DNA from: Bacteroidales bacterium
GTDB taxonomy: Bacteria > Bacteroidota > Bacteroidia > Bacteroidales > VadinHA17
NCBI GenBank assembly: GCA_017882305.1
Contig: JADGPU010000025.1
Coordinates: forward strand, 1-36,184
Length of the DNA stretch: 36,184 nt
Reading direction: 5' to 3'
In this document: one piece after another, positions 17,024 to 26,690 of the stretch
Position numbering within the stretch: position 1 is the first letter of the stretch
Layout of the letters: each line of letters begins with the position of its first letter
Notes under the pieces: generated by a model
What the model saw: the letters and a program-made list of their open reading frames with translations, nothing else
Databases searched by the model: none
Told to the model about the DNA's origin: nothing
Program-made: the position numbers and the translations under genes

Positions 17024-19024
17024 TTATTTATCCTCGGTAACCTTCACCTGATCGAACCACCCAACACCCTGTCCGGGCATTTTAAGAATTAGGTTTGTTT
17101 TAAATCGTGCCAGGGTATCATTTGGAATTGTGACAAATGTTACATATTCTCTCCACTCTTTGTCAGGAATAAACCTGGCCCGTCCAAATTCACCAAGCAA
17201 AATTTCAACATATTGAGGCATCTCTTTTTTTTCATTTAGATGAGAATTTTCCTTTTTCCTTGCAAAGAAAAATCTTTGTTCAGGGTCGGATTTTGCCCTG
17301 ATTGAAATTGTATAGGAAGCACCGGCCTTTACTGGAAATGGAAAAAATCTGATCGCCAGACTTTTATTCTCCTCGGGCGTGATTATCCTCAGAGAATGAT
17401 TACCTTCAGAATATTCTCTTGTGTCAAGAAAATAAGTTGCTCCCCTGTCACCACCGGGTCGTGCATAACATGCAGAAGGTATTCCTGGAATGCTGAGATC
17501 TTCAAACCCGGCGTCCTTAACGAGGTTTGTATTTGAGACCTCCGAATCCTTCTTTTCAGGCTTAATGTTTACAAGATATACCTGTGATCCAAAAGGTGCC
17601 AGTTGATCAGCAATTACTCCGCTTTTAATTGCAACTATCCGGTTTTCAAAAAGCACTCTGGCTTTTCCGTCATAAACTCCGGTTATCCTGAAGGAAGTAC
17701 TTACCGGTTCATTTATCTTGTTAACGGCCATTATGACAAGTTGCCCATTATGAACCCTGGAAGCGACTATTACGTTCTTTGAATAGCATTTCACTGGCAA
17801 AGTCTCTTCATCAGAGAGCAGCCATGGAGTTAACTCAGCAACCTCTATTGCCATTCTACCGCATTCACTCCATGTTGCTGCAGATTTAGGAAAATAATTA
17901 AGTCCTTGCCGTACAAAGTACTGAATACCGGTTGCACCATTAATTATAGATTGCCATGTCATTGATCTGATTTCCTGGATAGTAGGTTCACGACTCCACA
18001 ATTCTCCTCCCCCGAAAGCCTGAGGTACGATCCAGAAAGGTCTTTTTCCTTTAAATTCATTCCTTAACTGATCCGCAACTAAACCAGTTAATGTAGCTTG
18101 AAGATCAGGTATTGGGTATGGATCTGCCATCACGATATCGAGTGCCCCGGAATATTTTTTTGCTTCCAGAAATGGAGCCATAAATACTATTGATACCGGA
18201 TGCCAGGGGTCATTTTCTTTAACGGTTCTGTAGATCTCTTCCAACTGTTCAGGTGTCGTGTGGTTCCCATTTGGTTCATCGGAGATATACCAGCCGAGTA
18301 ATGCCGGATGATCCCTGAACGTTTTGATTTCATTAATCAAACGTTCTCTTTTTGCTTCATCACTCAGATCTTCGATTTTCGAACCTACACCACCACCTCC
18401 TGATACAGAAAGAAGGTTATAATGTACCTTCATTCCAAGTTCAGCACAACGATCCATATAGGCTTTTCTTTCATTAAGAGTCTCTGGCATAATCTTTTGA
18501 TAAGGAGATATCATATTAAACCCTTTTACGACCTCTTCTTCCGGCAGAGATGGAAAGACAGGTGAATAACAATAAAAACCGAAGGGGAAAAATGGTAACC
18601 TGTTTACTATCAATCCTCCAGTAAGTCTGTCGGTTTTTACTTCATTTGATTTATAAGAAAGAACAATCAGATCAGTTTTTGCGAGGTATGTTACTCCCGG
18701 AAAAGCTGTGACTTTTATCCTTGTTTCAATATTATAAATAGAGGGTGCAAGGTTAAGCAAAAATTGAATCCTCAGAATATTCCTGCCTGGTATTCCACTC
18801 CATGAAGCTACAGTTTCCGCTCCATTCCTGATAATAACTGACAGATGATTTTTTGATAAGACAGTAGGCACGTGTAGTAGAAATTCACCTTTTTTCTCAT
18901 AAGAATAAAAACTCTGTCGTGAGATTATGCTAAAAGACAATGAATCAACAGGTTGACTTTGAGTTTTTAAACCATTTGAGATAGCCAGCTCAATGAGTAA
19001 AAGGCATATTAGTTTTTTAGGCAT
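17024..19024 (-). CDS. Secreted TIM-barrel glycoside-hydrolase-like protein with C-terminal carbohydrate-binding-like domain
   Basis: 666 residues from the ATG at 19022-19024; a TTG four codons upstream is possible but less likely. Seen: an export signal at 1-24 (KKLICLLLIELAISNGLK, then TQSQ); a beta-sandwich-like region at 25-130; and a barrel region at about 140-400 with GWYISDEPNGNH (candidate acid/base E250), VMADPYP (D301), WIVPQAFGGGELWS (candidate nucleophile E341) and SIINGATGIQYFVRQG. That order resembles clan GH-A enzymes, but I cannot assign a GH family. After a small beta domain, residues from about 500 (LVKDAGFEDLSIPG, then SYTISIRAKSDPE) look like a CBM4/9- or CBM22-type jelly roll. 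It precedes the GH127-like gene and is divergent from a propeller sensor kinase, suggesting shared glycan induction. Confidence 0.65.
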   Translation of the reverse strand: MPKKLICLLLIELAISNGLKTQSQPVDSLSFSIISRQSFYSYEKKGEFLLHVPTVLSKNHLSVIIRNGAETVASWSGIPGRNILRIQFLLNLAPSIYNIETRIKVTAFPGVTYLAKTDLIVLSYKSNEVKTDRLTGGLIVNRLPFFPFGFYCYSPVFPSLPEEEVVKGFNMISPYQKIMPETLNERKAYMDRCAELGMKVHYNLLSVSGGGGVGSKIEDLSDEAKRERLINEIKTFRDHPALLGWYISDEPNGNHTTPEQLEEIYRTVKENDPWHPVSIVFMAPFLEAKKYSGALDIVMADPYPIPDLQATLTGLVADQLRNEFKGKRPFWIVPQAFGGGELWSREPTIQEIRSMTWQSIINGATGIQYFVRQGLNYFPKSAATWSECGRMAIEVAELTPWLLSDEETLPVKCYSKNVIVASRVHNGQLVIMAVNKINEPVSTSFRITGVYDGKARVLFENRIVAIKSGVIADQLAPFGSQVYLVNIKPEKKDSEVSNTNLVKDAGFEDLSIPGIPSACYARPGGDRGATYFLDTREYSEGNHSLRIITPEENKSLAIRFFPFPVKAGASYTISIRAKSDPEQRFFFARKKENSHLNEKKEMPQYVEILLGEFGRARFIPDKEWREYVTFVTIPNDTLARFKTNLILKMPGQGVGWFDQVKVTEDK

Positions 19025-19295
19025 ATTTGATCGCAAATAGGAATCTCAAAAGAATTGTTGCTAAATGTAATTACTTTTAAGCTTTGTTAAAAGAAATACT
19101 TTATACAAGCAGGACTATTTTATGTAATCTGTGTGAATGAAAAGATGTGATGCTATTTCATTGATTGCTAAACTTTTTCCATTTACAGACTAAAGGCATA
19201 GTTTTTTTATGAATCATTAATTATTGGTTTAAATGCTTTATCTTTATAATTATGAAGTTGTTATTACTATTCTAACCTAAATACAATAAGAAACA

Positions 19296-22200
19296 GTGGT
19301 TGTTTTAAATAGTCTTAAATTATTCAGAAATAATTCTTTCAGGCGATATCTGATGATTTCATTGCTATTTGTTTCCGTAATTTCCGGTGCAAACCCTCAA
19401 CCACAATATTCAAGATTCAATCACCTGACTGTAAACGATGGTCTCTCGAGTAACCGTATAAGGTGTATTTACAGAGATAACAAGGATTATCTATGGATAG
19501 GAACCGATGTGGGTCTTGATAAGTACAACAGTTACCAGGTGAAGAAGTACAGGCACACTGATAATATGCCAGGATCGATCAGTAGTGATATCTTAACGTG
19601 TATTTATGAAGATCGGGCGAAAAATCTCTGGTTCGGTACTTATGATGGTCTTAACCTTTATGATCCCTCCAGGGATAATTTCAAGGTCTTTAAAAAAGAT
19701 AATGCAAGTAACAGCAGTTTAAACAGTAATTGTATAACTGGTATTGTTGAGGATAAAAAAGGGAACCTTTGGGTTGTAACAGACGGAAGCTGTCTGAACA
19801 GGTGGGACCCTAAAAATCAGAGTTTTATCAGATACCCATTTGAATCACAGAGGCATGGTTTATCTGTTCGTCCTTCCAGGATGGCGGCTGTTGATTCAAA
19901 AGGATTTATTTGGGTTGGTTCACTAAGCCCTTGGATCACACGTTTTGATCCTGAATCAGGTTTATTTACCAAATTTGACGACCCTTCTGTTGGTTTCGGT
20001 ACCTATAGTTATAAAAGCTTGTATATTGATAAACAGGATAAAATATGGATTGCAACAGATGGTATAGGATTTTTTTCTTATGATCCGATAACAAATAAAT
20101 TTGAACATTTCGGAATAAAAGGTGACGGTAAAGGGACTAACCTGAATTTCGTACTCGATATTATACCTGAAGATAACCGGTTTCTGTTAATTGCGGTTGA
20201 TCAGGGGGGGATAAACCGTTTTGACAAATTAACCAGGACCTTTGAATATATCATGTATGAGAATACAAATGATGAAGGACTTAATAATAATGGAATCTGG
20301 TGTTTTCACAGAGACAGGGAAGGAATTCTTTGGATTGGTACTTCAGGTGGAGGAATAAATTATTTTAATCCTAAAAAAGAAAGGTTTAAATTATTCACAC
20401 ATAATAGTAATAATCCCGCATCATTGTCTTACAATTTTGTTGCCAATTTTTATGAAGATCATCTGGGTTTCATCTGGATTGGTACAGATGGAGGCGGGGT
20501 AAATGTTTACAATCCGAAAACCGGTAATTTCAGGGTATTTAAAAACGAACCTGGTAAACCTTTCAGCATAAGCGGAAATGTAATACGTGGTATTACCGAA
20601 GATAAAAATCATGATATGTGGATCGGAACCTGGGATGCCGGTCTTAACCGGTATGATAGAAAAACCGGGCGGTTTATCCGGTATATGCCTGATGATAAAA
20701 ATCCTTCAAGCATATCAAATAAAACTATCTGGAATCTTTTTATAGATCATAACAATACTTTATGGATAAGTATCTATAATATAGGCATTGATTTGTTTGA
20801 TATTAAAAAGGGAGTTATAAGACGATTCAGACCCCATCCGGAGAGTCCTGATTCTATTAGTGGCAATAATAGTTGGTTCTTTTTTGAAGATAATGAAAAA
20901 AAGATGTGGATTTGTACACAGAATGGATTGGATCTCTATGACAGTTTAACGAATTCTTTTAAAGTGCTCCATTTCCCTGATAATGATATCGGGGCATTTT
21001 ATAAAGATAAGGCGGGATATGTTTGGGTTGGAAGCAATACAAAAGGACTGTTTATGTGTAATCAGGACGGAACAATTCTTAAAACGTATGATATAACTAA
21101 TGTTCTGCCCAACAATAGAATTCATGCAATCACTCAGGATAATAAAGGGGGCATCTGGATTTCAAGCAATTATGGTATAAGCAGGTTGAATACTGAAATT
21201 AATAGTATCAGAAATTATTCGAAAGAAGATGGTTTGCAGGGCGACCAGTTTTATCAGCAGACGTTTCTTAAAACGCGTGAGGGAGAAATGTATTTTGGAG
21301 GATACGGTGGGTTCAATTCCTTCTTTCCCGACAGCCTGAAAGATAATGACTATGTACCTCCAGTATATATCACAGATTTCCAGATATTTAATAAATCAGT
21401 GGTTTTTGCAGTTCCGGGAGCCCAATTTCAGACTCATATAAGTGAGGCAAAAGAAATAGTACTTAAAAGTGACCAATCGGTCTTTTCATTCTCATTTGCC
21501 GCCATCAGTTATACACATCCGGAAAAAAACCAGTATAAATATATAATGGAAGGCTTTGAAAAAGAATGGAACTCTACTGATGCCTCCCGACGATATGTAA
21601 CATATACTAATCTCGACCCTGGTGGATATACTTTTAAAGTAATAGCCTCAAACAATGACGGAGTCTGGAACAACAAGGGAACTTCATTGAAGATCATTAT
21701 CTTACCACCATGGTGGAAAACATTTTGGTTCAAAATTATCATTCTGTTTACTTTTGTCTTTCTATTTACTTTCATTTTTCTTTCACGTGTCAGGCAATTG
21801 AAAAAGCAGAAGATACTGCTTGAAAAATCAGTAGCTTTAAAAACAGCGGAATTAAATGAACTCAATGCCTCAAAAGATAAATTTTTTTCAATAATTGCTC
21901 ATGATCTGAAGAATCCTTTTAATACAATTATTGGTTTTAGTGAAATGATGAAAGAATCTATACGATTAAATGATTCTGGCGCATTTTATGAGTACACAGA
22001 AATGATAAATACTTCTGCAGTTCAGACATTAAGGCTACTTGAAAATTTGCTGGAATGGGCAAATTCACAGCGTGGTAAATTATCCTTTACGCCTGTACCA
22101 ATTAACCTGAAAGAACTTGTAAAGGATGAATTTATAATGGTGGATGATATGGCCGTAAGCAAAAACATTGAGCTTAAGAGCGATATCAATGATACATTAA

Positions 22201-22565
22201 CAATCGTAGCTGATAAAAATATGATCAGGACCATATTGCGGAATCTGATTACAAATGGTGTTAAATTTACTCATAGAAATGGCCAGGTGCAGGTAAATGC
22301 CGTAACCTATAAAAATCATCTGGAAATAGCAGTATCAGATAACGGTATCGGAATGACAAAAGAAACTATGGCTAAACTTTTCAGAATCGACGCCAACCTG
22401 TCTACCAGTGGAACTGACAATGAGAAAGGAACAGGCCTCGGACTCTTCTTATGTAAAGAATTTGTTGAGAAACATGGAGGGAAAATATGGGTTGAAAGCG
22501 AAGTAGGGAAAGGCAGTACTTTTAAATTTCTTCTTCCTTTAGACTTAACGTCTTCTAACTTCTAA
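19296..22565 (+). CDS. Two-component-regulator-propeller sensor histidine kinase (no receiver or HTH domain)
   Basis: 1089 residues from a GTG; an ATG at 19353 (M20) is an equally good start and leaves a shorter signal sequence. Seen: about 13 blade repeats with LWIGT-type motifs between residues 60 and 690 (LWIGTDVGLDKYNSY, IWIGTDGGGVNVYNP, MWIGTWDAGLNRYD), a Y_Y_Y-type Ig-like domain at about 715-800, one membrane helix at about 808-830, a short coiled coil, the HisKA box with H869 (SIIAHDLKNPFN), and the ATPase domain with N-box LRNLITNGVKF, DNGIGM and GTGLGLFLCKEF. It ends there. Unlike hybrid two-component systems of polysaccharide loci it has no receiver and no AraC-type HTH, so phosphoryl transfer must go to a separate regulator. 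The periplasmic propeller probably senses a glycan or another extracellular ligand. Confidence 0.92.
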   Translation: MVVLNSLKLFRNNSFRRYLMISLLFVSVISGANPQPQYSRFNHLTVNDGLSSNRIRCIYRDNKDYLWIGTDVGLDKYNSYQVKKYRHTDNMPGSISSDILTCIYEDRAKNLWFGTYDGLNLYDPSRDNFKVFKKDNASNSSLNSNCITGIVEDKKGNLWVVTDGSCLNRWDPKNQSFIRYPFESQRHGLSVRPSRMAAVDSKGFIWVGSLSPWITRFDPESGLFTKFDDPSVGFGTYSYKSLYIDKQDKIWIATDGIGFFSYDPITNKFEHFGIKGDGKGTNLNFVLDIIPEDNRFLLIAVDQGGINRFDKLTRTFEYIMYENTNDEGLNNNGIWCFHRDREGILWIGTSGGGINYFNPKKERFKLFTHNSNNPASLSYNFVANFYEDHLGFIWIGTDGGGVNVYNPKTGNFRVFKNEPGKPFSISGNVIRGITEDKNHDMWIGTWDAGLNRYDRKTGRFIRYMPDDKNPSSISNKTIWNLFIDHNNTLWISIYNIGIDLFDIKKGVIRRFRPHPESPDSISGNNSWFFFEDNEKKMWICTQNGLDLYDSLTNSFKVLHFPDNDIGAFYKDKAGYVWVGSNTKGLFMCNQDGTILKTYDITNVLPNNRIHAITQDNKGGIWISSNYGISRLNTEINSIRNYSKEDGLQGDQFYQQTFLKTREGEMYFGGYGGFNSFFPDSLKDNDYVPPVYITDFQIFNKSVVFAVPGAQFQTHISEAKEIVLKSDQSVFSFSFAAISYTHPEKNQYKYIMEGFEKEWNSTDASRRYVTYTNLDPGGYTFKVIASNNDGVWNNKGTSLKIIILPPWWKTFWFKIIILFTFVFLFTFIFLSRVRQLKKQKILLEKSVALKTAELNELNASKDKFFSIIAHDLKNPFNTIIGFSEMMKESIRLNDSGAFYEYTEMINTSAVQTLRLLENLLEWANSQRGKLSFTPVPINLKELVKDEFIMVDDMAVSKNIELKSDINDTLTIVADKNMIRTILRNLITNGVKFTHRNGQVQVNAVTYKNHLEIAVSDNGIGMTKETMAKLFRIDANLSTSGTDNEKGTGLGLFLCKEFVEKHGGKIWVESEVGKGSTFKFLLPLDLTSSNF

Positions 22566-22621
22566 CTTCCTGGTTCGGATTAATTCGTTACTATTAAGAT
22601 GCCCTCGTGTATAAACCAAAC

Positions 22622-24043
22622 ATGAAAAAATCATCTGAAAGTTCTCAGACACTACCGTTTTATCTTTTTGTAACGGGTATTTTTTTAATGATTGTTTGCC
22701 AGGACTTGTTCTCAAATGGGATGTTCCTCGATGGATTAGTTTATTCAACAATTTCAAAAAACTTAGCCAATGGTCTTGGCTCCTTCTGGAATCCCCATTT
22801 TACAGCAACCTTAATGCCTGACTTTCATGAACATCCTCCGCTTGCATTTGGAATTCAAAGCATCTTTTATAAACTTCTGGGAGAGAGCCGGTTTATAGAA
22901 AAAATTTATTCTCTTCTTACTGTTGTAATTGTTGGTTATATTATTCTGAAGATATGGAAAACTCTGGGATATAGGTATGGTTGGTTCCCTTTGTTTATAT
23001 GGCTTATTACACCTACCGTTTTCTGGGCTTCTTATAATAACCTTCTCGAAAATACTTTGACGATTTTCACTTCTCTTTCCATTTTATTTTATTTAAAAAA
23101 TCAGGAGAGCAAAAAATATTTTTTCATATTTTTATCCGGATTTATGCTCGCACTCGGATTTCTTATAAAGGGATTTGTTGCATTCTTCCCCTGGACATTT
23201 CCATTCTTGCTATGGCTTTTTATTAAACGGAAATCATTTGGTAAAATGGCCATTGATACTACAGGAGTATTTCTTTTCACTTTAACTCCATTGCTTCTGC
23301 TGATTTTGTTATTCCCTGTCGCCAGACTGAGTCTTCATAAATATATTGACAGCCAGGTCGTAAGTAGCTTGAGATACGTTGTTAATGTCGACTCACGTTT
23401 TGATATTATAAAGAGACTATTCTCTGAATTAACTCCGGCTGCAGTTTTGTGTACGCTGCTATTGGTCTGGGCCTGGCTCAGAAAAACCCTTACAGTTTTA
23501 ATGAAAGAAAACAATAAAAAAGCTGCTGCGTTTGTATTACTTGGTTTGACCGGAGTCTTACCCGTCATGATAAGTATGAAACAGAGTGGATTTTACATAA
23601 TTCCTGCTTTTCCTTTTTTTGCTATCGGAGCTGGCATTTTGATGTATCCTTTAATTGACTCTCTTTTTATTAAAATTAAATTTGAATCACGAGGATTTTT
23701 ATTTTTTAAAATGATCGGATATTCACTTTTTTTCACGGGCATCATACTTTCAGTTTATTTTTCTGATCACTTCAATCGGGATAATAATAAAATTAAAGAT
23801 ACGTACACGATTCTTTCGGAGATTCCTCAGGGAAGTATAATAAATATCAATCCAGATATGTATGAAGATTGGAGTCTACATGCGTATTTTGGAAGGTTTA
23901 AAAATGTCAGCTTAGACCCGGATCTTAATAATAAAAGAGAATACTTGTTAATTAAAAATGAGAACTATTCAGATACTCTTAATTTAAATTATAAAATCAT
24001 CAAAATTAATACGACAGATTATAAGTTATTTAGAAAGAAATAG
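22622..24043 (+). CDS. GT39/ArnT-like membrane glycosyltransferase
   Basis: About 473 residues with ten or more hydrophobic helices, resembling the PMT/ArnT family that moves a sugar from a polyprenyl-phosphate carrier onto lipid or protein outside the cytoplasmic membrane. Seen: an acidic residue in the first periplasmic loop (MFLDGLVYSTISKNLA), the HEHPPLAFGIQSIFYKLLGES segment matching the HPPL signature, and TPTVFWASYNNLLENTLTIF. The C-terminal 90 or so residues are a small soluble tail. The ATG at 22622 is chosen over the GTG at 22607. It starts 57 bp after the sensor kinase and 68 bp before a methyltransferase, all on the plus strand. Acceptor and sugar are unknown. Confidence 0.8.
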   Translation: MKKSSESSQTLPFYLFVTGIFLMIVCQDLFSNGMFLDGLVYSTISKNLANGLGSFWNPHFTATLMPDFHEHPPLAFGIQSIFYKLLGESRFIEKIYSLLTVVIVGYIILKIWKTLGYRYGWFPLFIWLITPTVFWASYNNLLENTLTIFTSLSILFYLKNQESKKYFFIFLSGFMLALGFLIKGFVAFFPWTFPFLLWLFIKRKSFGKMAIDTTGVFLFTLTPLLLLILLFPVARLSLHKYIDSQVVSSLRYVVNVDSRFDIIKRLFSELTPAAVLCTLLLVWAWLRKTLTVLMKENNKKAAAFVLLGLTGVLPVMISMKQSGFYIIPAFPFFAIGAGILMYPLIDSLFIKIKFESRGFLFFKMIGYSLFFTGIILSVYFSDHFNRDNNKIKDTYTILSEIPQGSIININPDMYEDWSLHAYFGRFKNVSLDPDLNNKREYLLIKNENYSDTLNLNYKIIKINTTDYKLFRKK

Positions 24044-24111
24044 GTAGAGGTGTAAGATATTGAGGTCTGTTTGTAGTTCCTTTTAGTTACACACGAATAA
24101 CATTGTAAGTT

Positions 24112-24735
24112 ATGACCGGATACTGGGAATCACGCTTTAAAAATGAAGGAGCAATGTGGAAGTTTGAACCATCAGATTCTGCAATAAGAGTTCTAAGACT
24201 TTTTAAATGCGAGAAGATCAATGAAATATTGATACCAGGATTTGGATATGGCAGGAACGCCAGATTATTCCTTGACAACGGATTTAAAGTTACAGGGATT
24301 GAGATTTCACAGTCTGCCATTGATTTAGCCAGGGCAAATGGTATTGGATGTACGATTCATCACGGTTCAGTTACTTCAATGCCATTTAACAAAGAAAAAT
24401 ATGAAGGGATTTTTTGTTATGCCATGATACATTTATTAAATAAGCGGGAGCGGCATAATTTTCTGAGCTCCTGTTATAAGCAATTAATTAAAAATGGACT
24501 GATGGTATTTATAGTTGCCTCAAAAGAGGCCAGTTTATTTGGAAGTGGGAAATATCTTAGCAAAGACCGATATGAGATAGCAAAAGGATTAAAAGTTTAT
24601 TTTTATGATTCTGATTCAGTTTTGAAAGAGTTTTCAAACTATGGAATGATAGAGTGTAAAGATATTGAAGAACCGGTGAAATTTGTTGAAGGAGAAGAAA
24701 CTGTGAAGCTTAAATTCGTGATTTGTAAAAAATAA
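24112..24735 (+). CDS. Class I SAM-dependent methyltransferase
   Basis: 207-residue small-molecule-type methyltransferase. Seen: motif I as ILIPGFGYGRNARLFLDNG (GxGxG variant), followed by acidic E of VTGIEIS at the SAM ribose-binding strand, then SVTSMPFNKEKYEGIFCYAMIHLL, corresponding to motifs II and III, and a C-terminal beta pair. It is close to the TehB/thiopurine-methyltransferase-like branch in length and style. The substrate cannot be told. It is possibly cotranscribed with the preceding glycosyltransferase (68-bp gap). A CACAGAG-type repeat fragment (24743-24765) follows its stop. Confidence 0.8.
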   Translation: MTGYWESRFKNEGAMWKFEPSDSAIRVLRLFKCEKINEILIPGFGYGRNARLFLDNGFKVTGIEISQSAIDLARANGIGCTIHHGSVTSMPFNKEKYEGIFCYAMIHLLNKRERHNFLSSCYKQLIKNGLMVFIVASKEASLFGSGKYLSKDRYEIAKGLKVYFYDSDSVLKEFSNYGMIECKDIEEPVKFVEGEETVKLKFVICKK

Positions 24736-24767
24736 GAACTAACACAGAGTTATACAGAGAATATGAC

Positions 24768-25469
24768 TTACTGTTTTATTTTAGAAAAGAAACTTTCCTT
24801 ATAGGTATTGCTGACAGGAATTCTCTGGTCTGCAATCAGAATAACACCCCTTTCAACTGATTTTATTTTATCAATCGCAACAATAAACGATTTATGTATC
24901 CTGCAGAATTTATTTGATGGGAGACTCTCTTCAATCTTTGCGAAACTCTGTAAAGTCATAATCTTCTTGTCAGTACAGATGATCCTCAGATAGTCTTTCA
25001 TTCCTTCAATATAGAGAATATCATCAATGTCAACTCTTTCAAATCTATATTCCGTTTTTACGAAGATATAACTTTCAGTCTTTTGCAACGGTTGCTGAGA
25101 GTTCTGTTTTTGAGAGTAATACTCCATTACCTTATTTGCTGCCTGAACGAAACGCTGGAAAGAAAATGGTTTTAACAGATAATCAGTTACATTAAGCTCA
25201 AATCCCCTGATTGCATACTGATCATAAGCGGTAGTTATTATAACCCTGGATGTTGATCCCGTAGCTTCAAGGAATTGAATTCCTGTAAGTTGTTCCATTT
25301 GAATATCTAGAAAGATAAGATCCACACTGTTTTCTTTGAGCCATCCTATAGCTTCAACTGCATTGTCAAAAGTCCTGATAAGTTTAAGATCAGGAACTTT
25401 GCTGATAAAACCTTCAAGTTTCGATAAAGCCAGGGGCTCATCATCAATTGCAATACAGTTAATCTGCAT
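24768..25469 (-). CDS. LytTR-family response regulator
   Basis: 233 residues. Receiver domain at 1-120 with D9, D10, phospho-acceptor D55 (LIFLDIQM), T79-T80 and K100 (LLKPF); LytTR DNA-binding domain at about 135-233 with FVKTEYRFERVDIDDILYIEGMKDY and CRIHKSFIVAIDKI. It would bind direct-repeat promoter sites, which I cannot locate here. Its ATG lies inside the end of the sensor gene (11-bp overlap), giving a tight kinase-regulator pair. In Bacteroidota such pairs often control envelope or nutrient functions; the target is unknown. Confidence 0.95.
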   Translation of the reverse strand: MQINCIAIDDEPLALSKLEGFISKVPDLKLIRTFDNAVEAIGWLKENSVDLIFLDIQMEQLTGIQFLEATGSTSRVIITTAYDQYAIRGFELNVTDYLLKPFSFQRFVQAANKVMEYYSQKQNSQQPLQKTESYIFVKTEYRFERVDIDDILYIEGMKDYLRIICTDKKIMTLQSFAKIEESLPSNKFCRIHKSFIVAIDKIKSVERGVILIADQRIPVSNTYKESFFSKIKQ

Positions 25470-26487
25470 TAGTGTCGATTGTGAGTTTTATGTGGTAAAA
25501 CAAATCACCTGGTTCAATAATCAGTTGATAATTACCAGGATATGTAAGATCAAGTCTTTTCTTCAGGTTTATTAGACCATATCCTGAATGAACGGTGTTT
25601 GAGACAATCGTATTGTTCTCATAATAATTAGAAATCTCAAAAACAACTATCCCGTTATCCGATGAAAGTCTGATATCCACACACGGTTTCTTCATTTTGA
25701 AGCTGGCAAACTTAAATGCATTTTCTATCAGGGGAACAAAAAGAGCCGGAGATATCATTACATTCATGTCACCTTCTACTTCAAACCTTATATCTTCAGG
25801 CGTTTTGATTCTAATCCGGTATAATTCAATGAAGTTTCTGAGGTATTCCATTTCCCTTTTCAGGTCGACGACATCTGATGAAGTTTCATAAGTAAGATAG
25901 CGCATCATATCTGATAATCTTATGAGAGCAGCTGAAGCCTCATCTGAATTTTGATGGATCAGTGAATCAATATTATTTAAAGTGTTGAACAGGAAGTGAG
26001 GATTGAGTTTGCTTTTAAGCAGATCGAGTTCAACAGCCAGTTTCTGTTTGTCAAGTTCAGCTTTTTGACTCAATGTTTTAAACCAGTTTATTATTACTTT
26101 GAAGAAAGAACCAAACACTGCTGCAGTGAGGACAGGAAAATATCCACTCATATGAGTTTTTAGAGAATAACCACTATAAAAATTGTGAAAGGTACCCTCG
26201 AAAAATGCCCTTGATAAGTATAGAATCGTATAACCAATAAATGGCATAACAAGGACTATCAGAAAAGAAAAACCAAAGAATTCAGTGATCTTTTTCCTGT
26301 CAAGAAAAAATGGTACCAAAACAAGATAGAAAAGATAAAACACCACCATCAGATAAAGAAACGCAATTATATATGCAACAATTTGCATTTGCGGGATATC
26401 CCTCCTGATATCGTAATAAGGTAGATTAGCAAAAATTGCAAACAGCCAGATGAAAACGTGTATGTATGTGATTCTCTTTTTACTCAT
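25459..26487 (-). CDS. LytS/YehU-type sensor histidine kinase (His_kinase family)
   Basis: 342-residue membrane sensor. Seen: four hydrophobic segments in residues 8-130 (VFIWLFAIFANLP, IVAYIIAFLYLMVVFYLFYLV, FGFSFLIVLVMPFIGYTILY, FPVLTAAVFGSFFKVII), then a coiled stretch, the phospho-acceptor box LLKSKLNPHFLFNTLNNI with H164, and an ATPase domain with PALFVPLIENAFKF and a late G-box SGYGLINLKKRLDL. There is no separate extracellular sensor domain, so the signal is probably sensed within or near the membrane. It is the upstream partner of the LytTR regulator, overlapping it by 11 bp. Confidence 0.94.
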   Translation of the reverse strand: MSKKRITYIHVFIWLFAIFANLPYYDIRRDIPQMQIVAYIIAFLYLMVVFYLFYLVLVPFFLDRKKITEFFGFSFLIVLVMPFIGYTILYLSRAFFEGTFHNFYSGYSLKTHMSGYFPVLTAAVFGSFFKVIINWFKTLSQKAELDKQKLAVELDLLKSKLNPHFLFNTLNNIDSLIHQNSDEASAALIRLSDMMRYLTYETSSDVVDLKREMEYLRNFIELYRIRIKTPEDIRFEVEGDMNVMISPALFVPLIENAFKFASFKMKKPCVDIRLSSDNGIVVFEISNYYENNTIVSNTVHSGYGLINLKKRLDLTYPGNYQLIIEPGDLFYHIKLTIDTNAD

Positions 26488-26514
26488 CTATTTATTCTAT
26501 CATTTAAGCACTTA

Positions 26515-26522
26515 CAAACTTA
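26515..26522 (-). promoter_or_regulatory. Candidate -7 promoter box for the LytS/LytTR operon
   Basis: Minus strand TAAGTTTG matches TAnnTTTG and lies about 28 bp upstream of the kinase ATG. A convincing -33 element is not visible. Confidence 0.4.
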
Positions 26523-26565
26523 CCAAAATAATACTGTTTTTAATTTTAGTTATCTATTGATTTTT

Positions 26566-26640
26566 CTCTGCGTCTCTTTGTGCTCCTCTGTTTATCTCAG
26601 TATAAGTTCTTATTTTTTTTGTTACACAGAGAACCGGGAT
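26566..26640. repeat. CTCTGTG/CACAGAG-type intergenic repeat
   Basis: In the 351-bp gap 26488-26838. Plus strand shows CTCTGCGTCTCTTTGTGCTCCTCTG followed by a T-rich stretch and GTTACACAGAGAAC, so the CTCTG words on the left face the inverted CAGAG words on the right. Another fragment, ACACAGAGTTATACAGAG, lies at 24743-24760. This word family is common in Bacteroidota intergenic DNA (general knowledge). The remainder of the gap holds the kinase fragment listed next. Confidence 0.5.
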
Positions 26641-26690
26641 GAAATCGATGAAAGAGACACGAATCTCCACTGTAGTTGAAGGGAAACTTA

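Noticed and set aside
19037..19295. Promoter search between the divergent glycosidase and sensor-kinase genes
   Set aside because: Only a near miss (AAGCTTTG in place of TAnnTTTG) was found; no element good enough to report, and no gene in the 259 bp.
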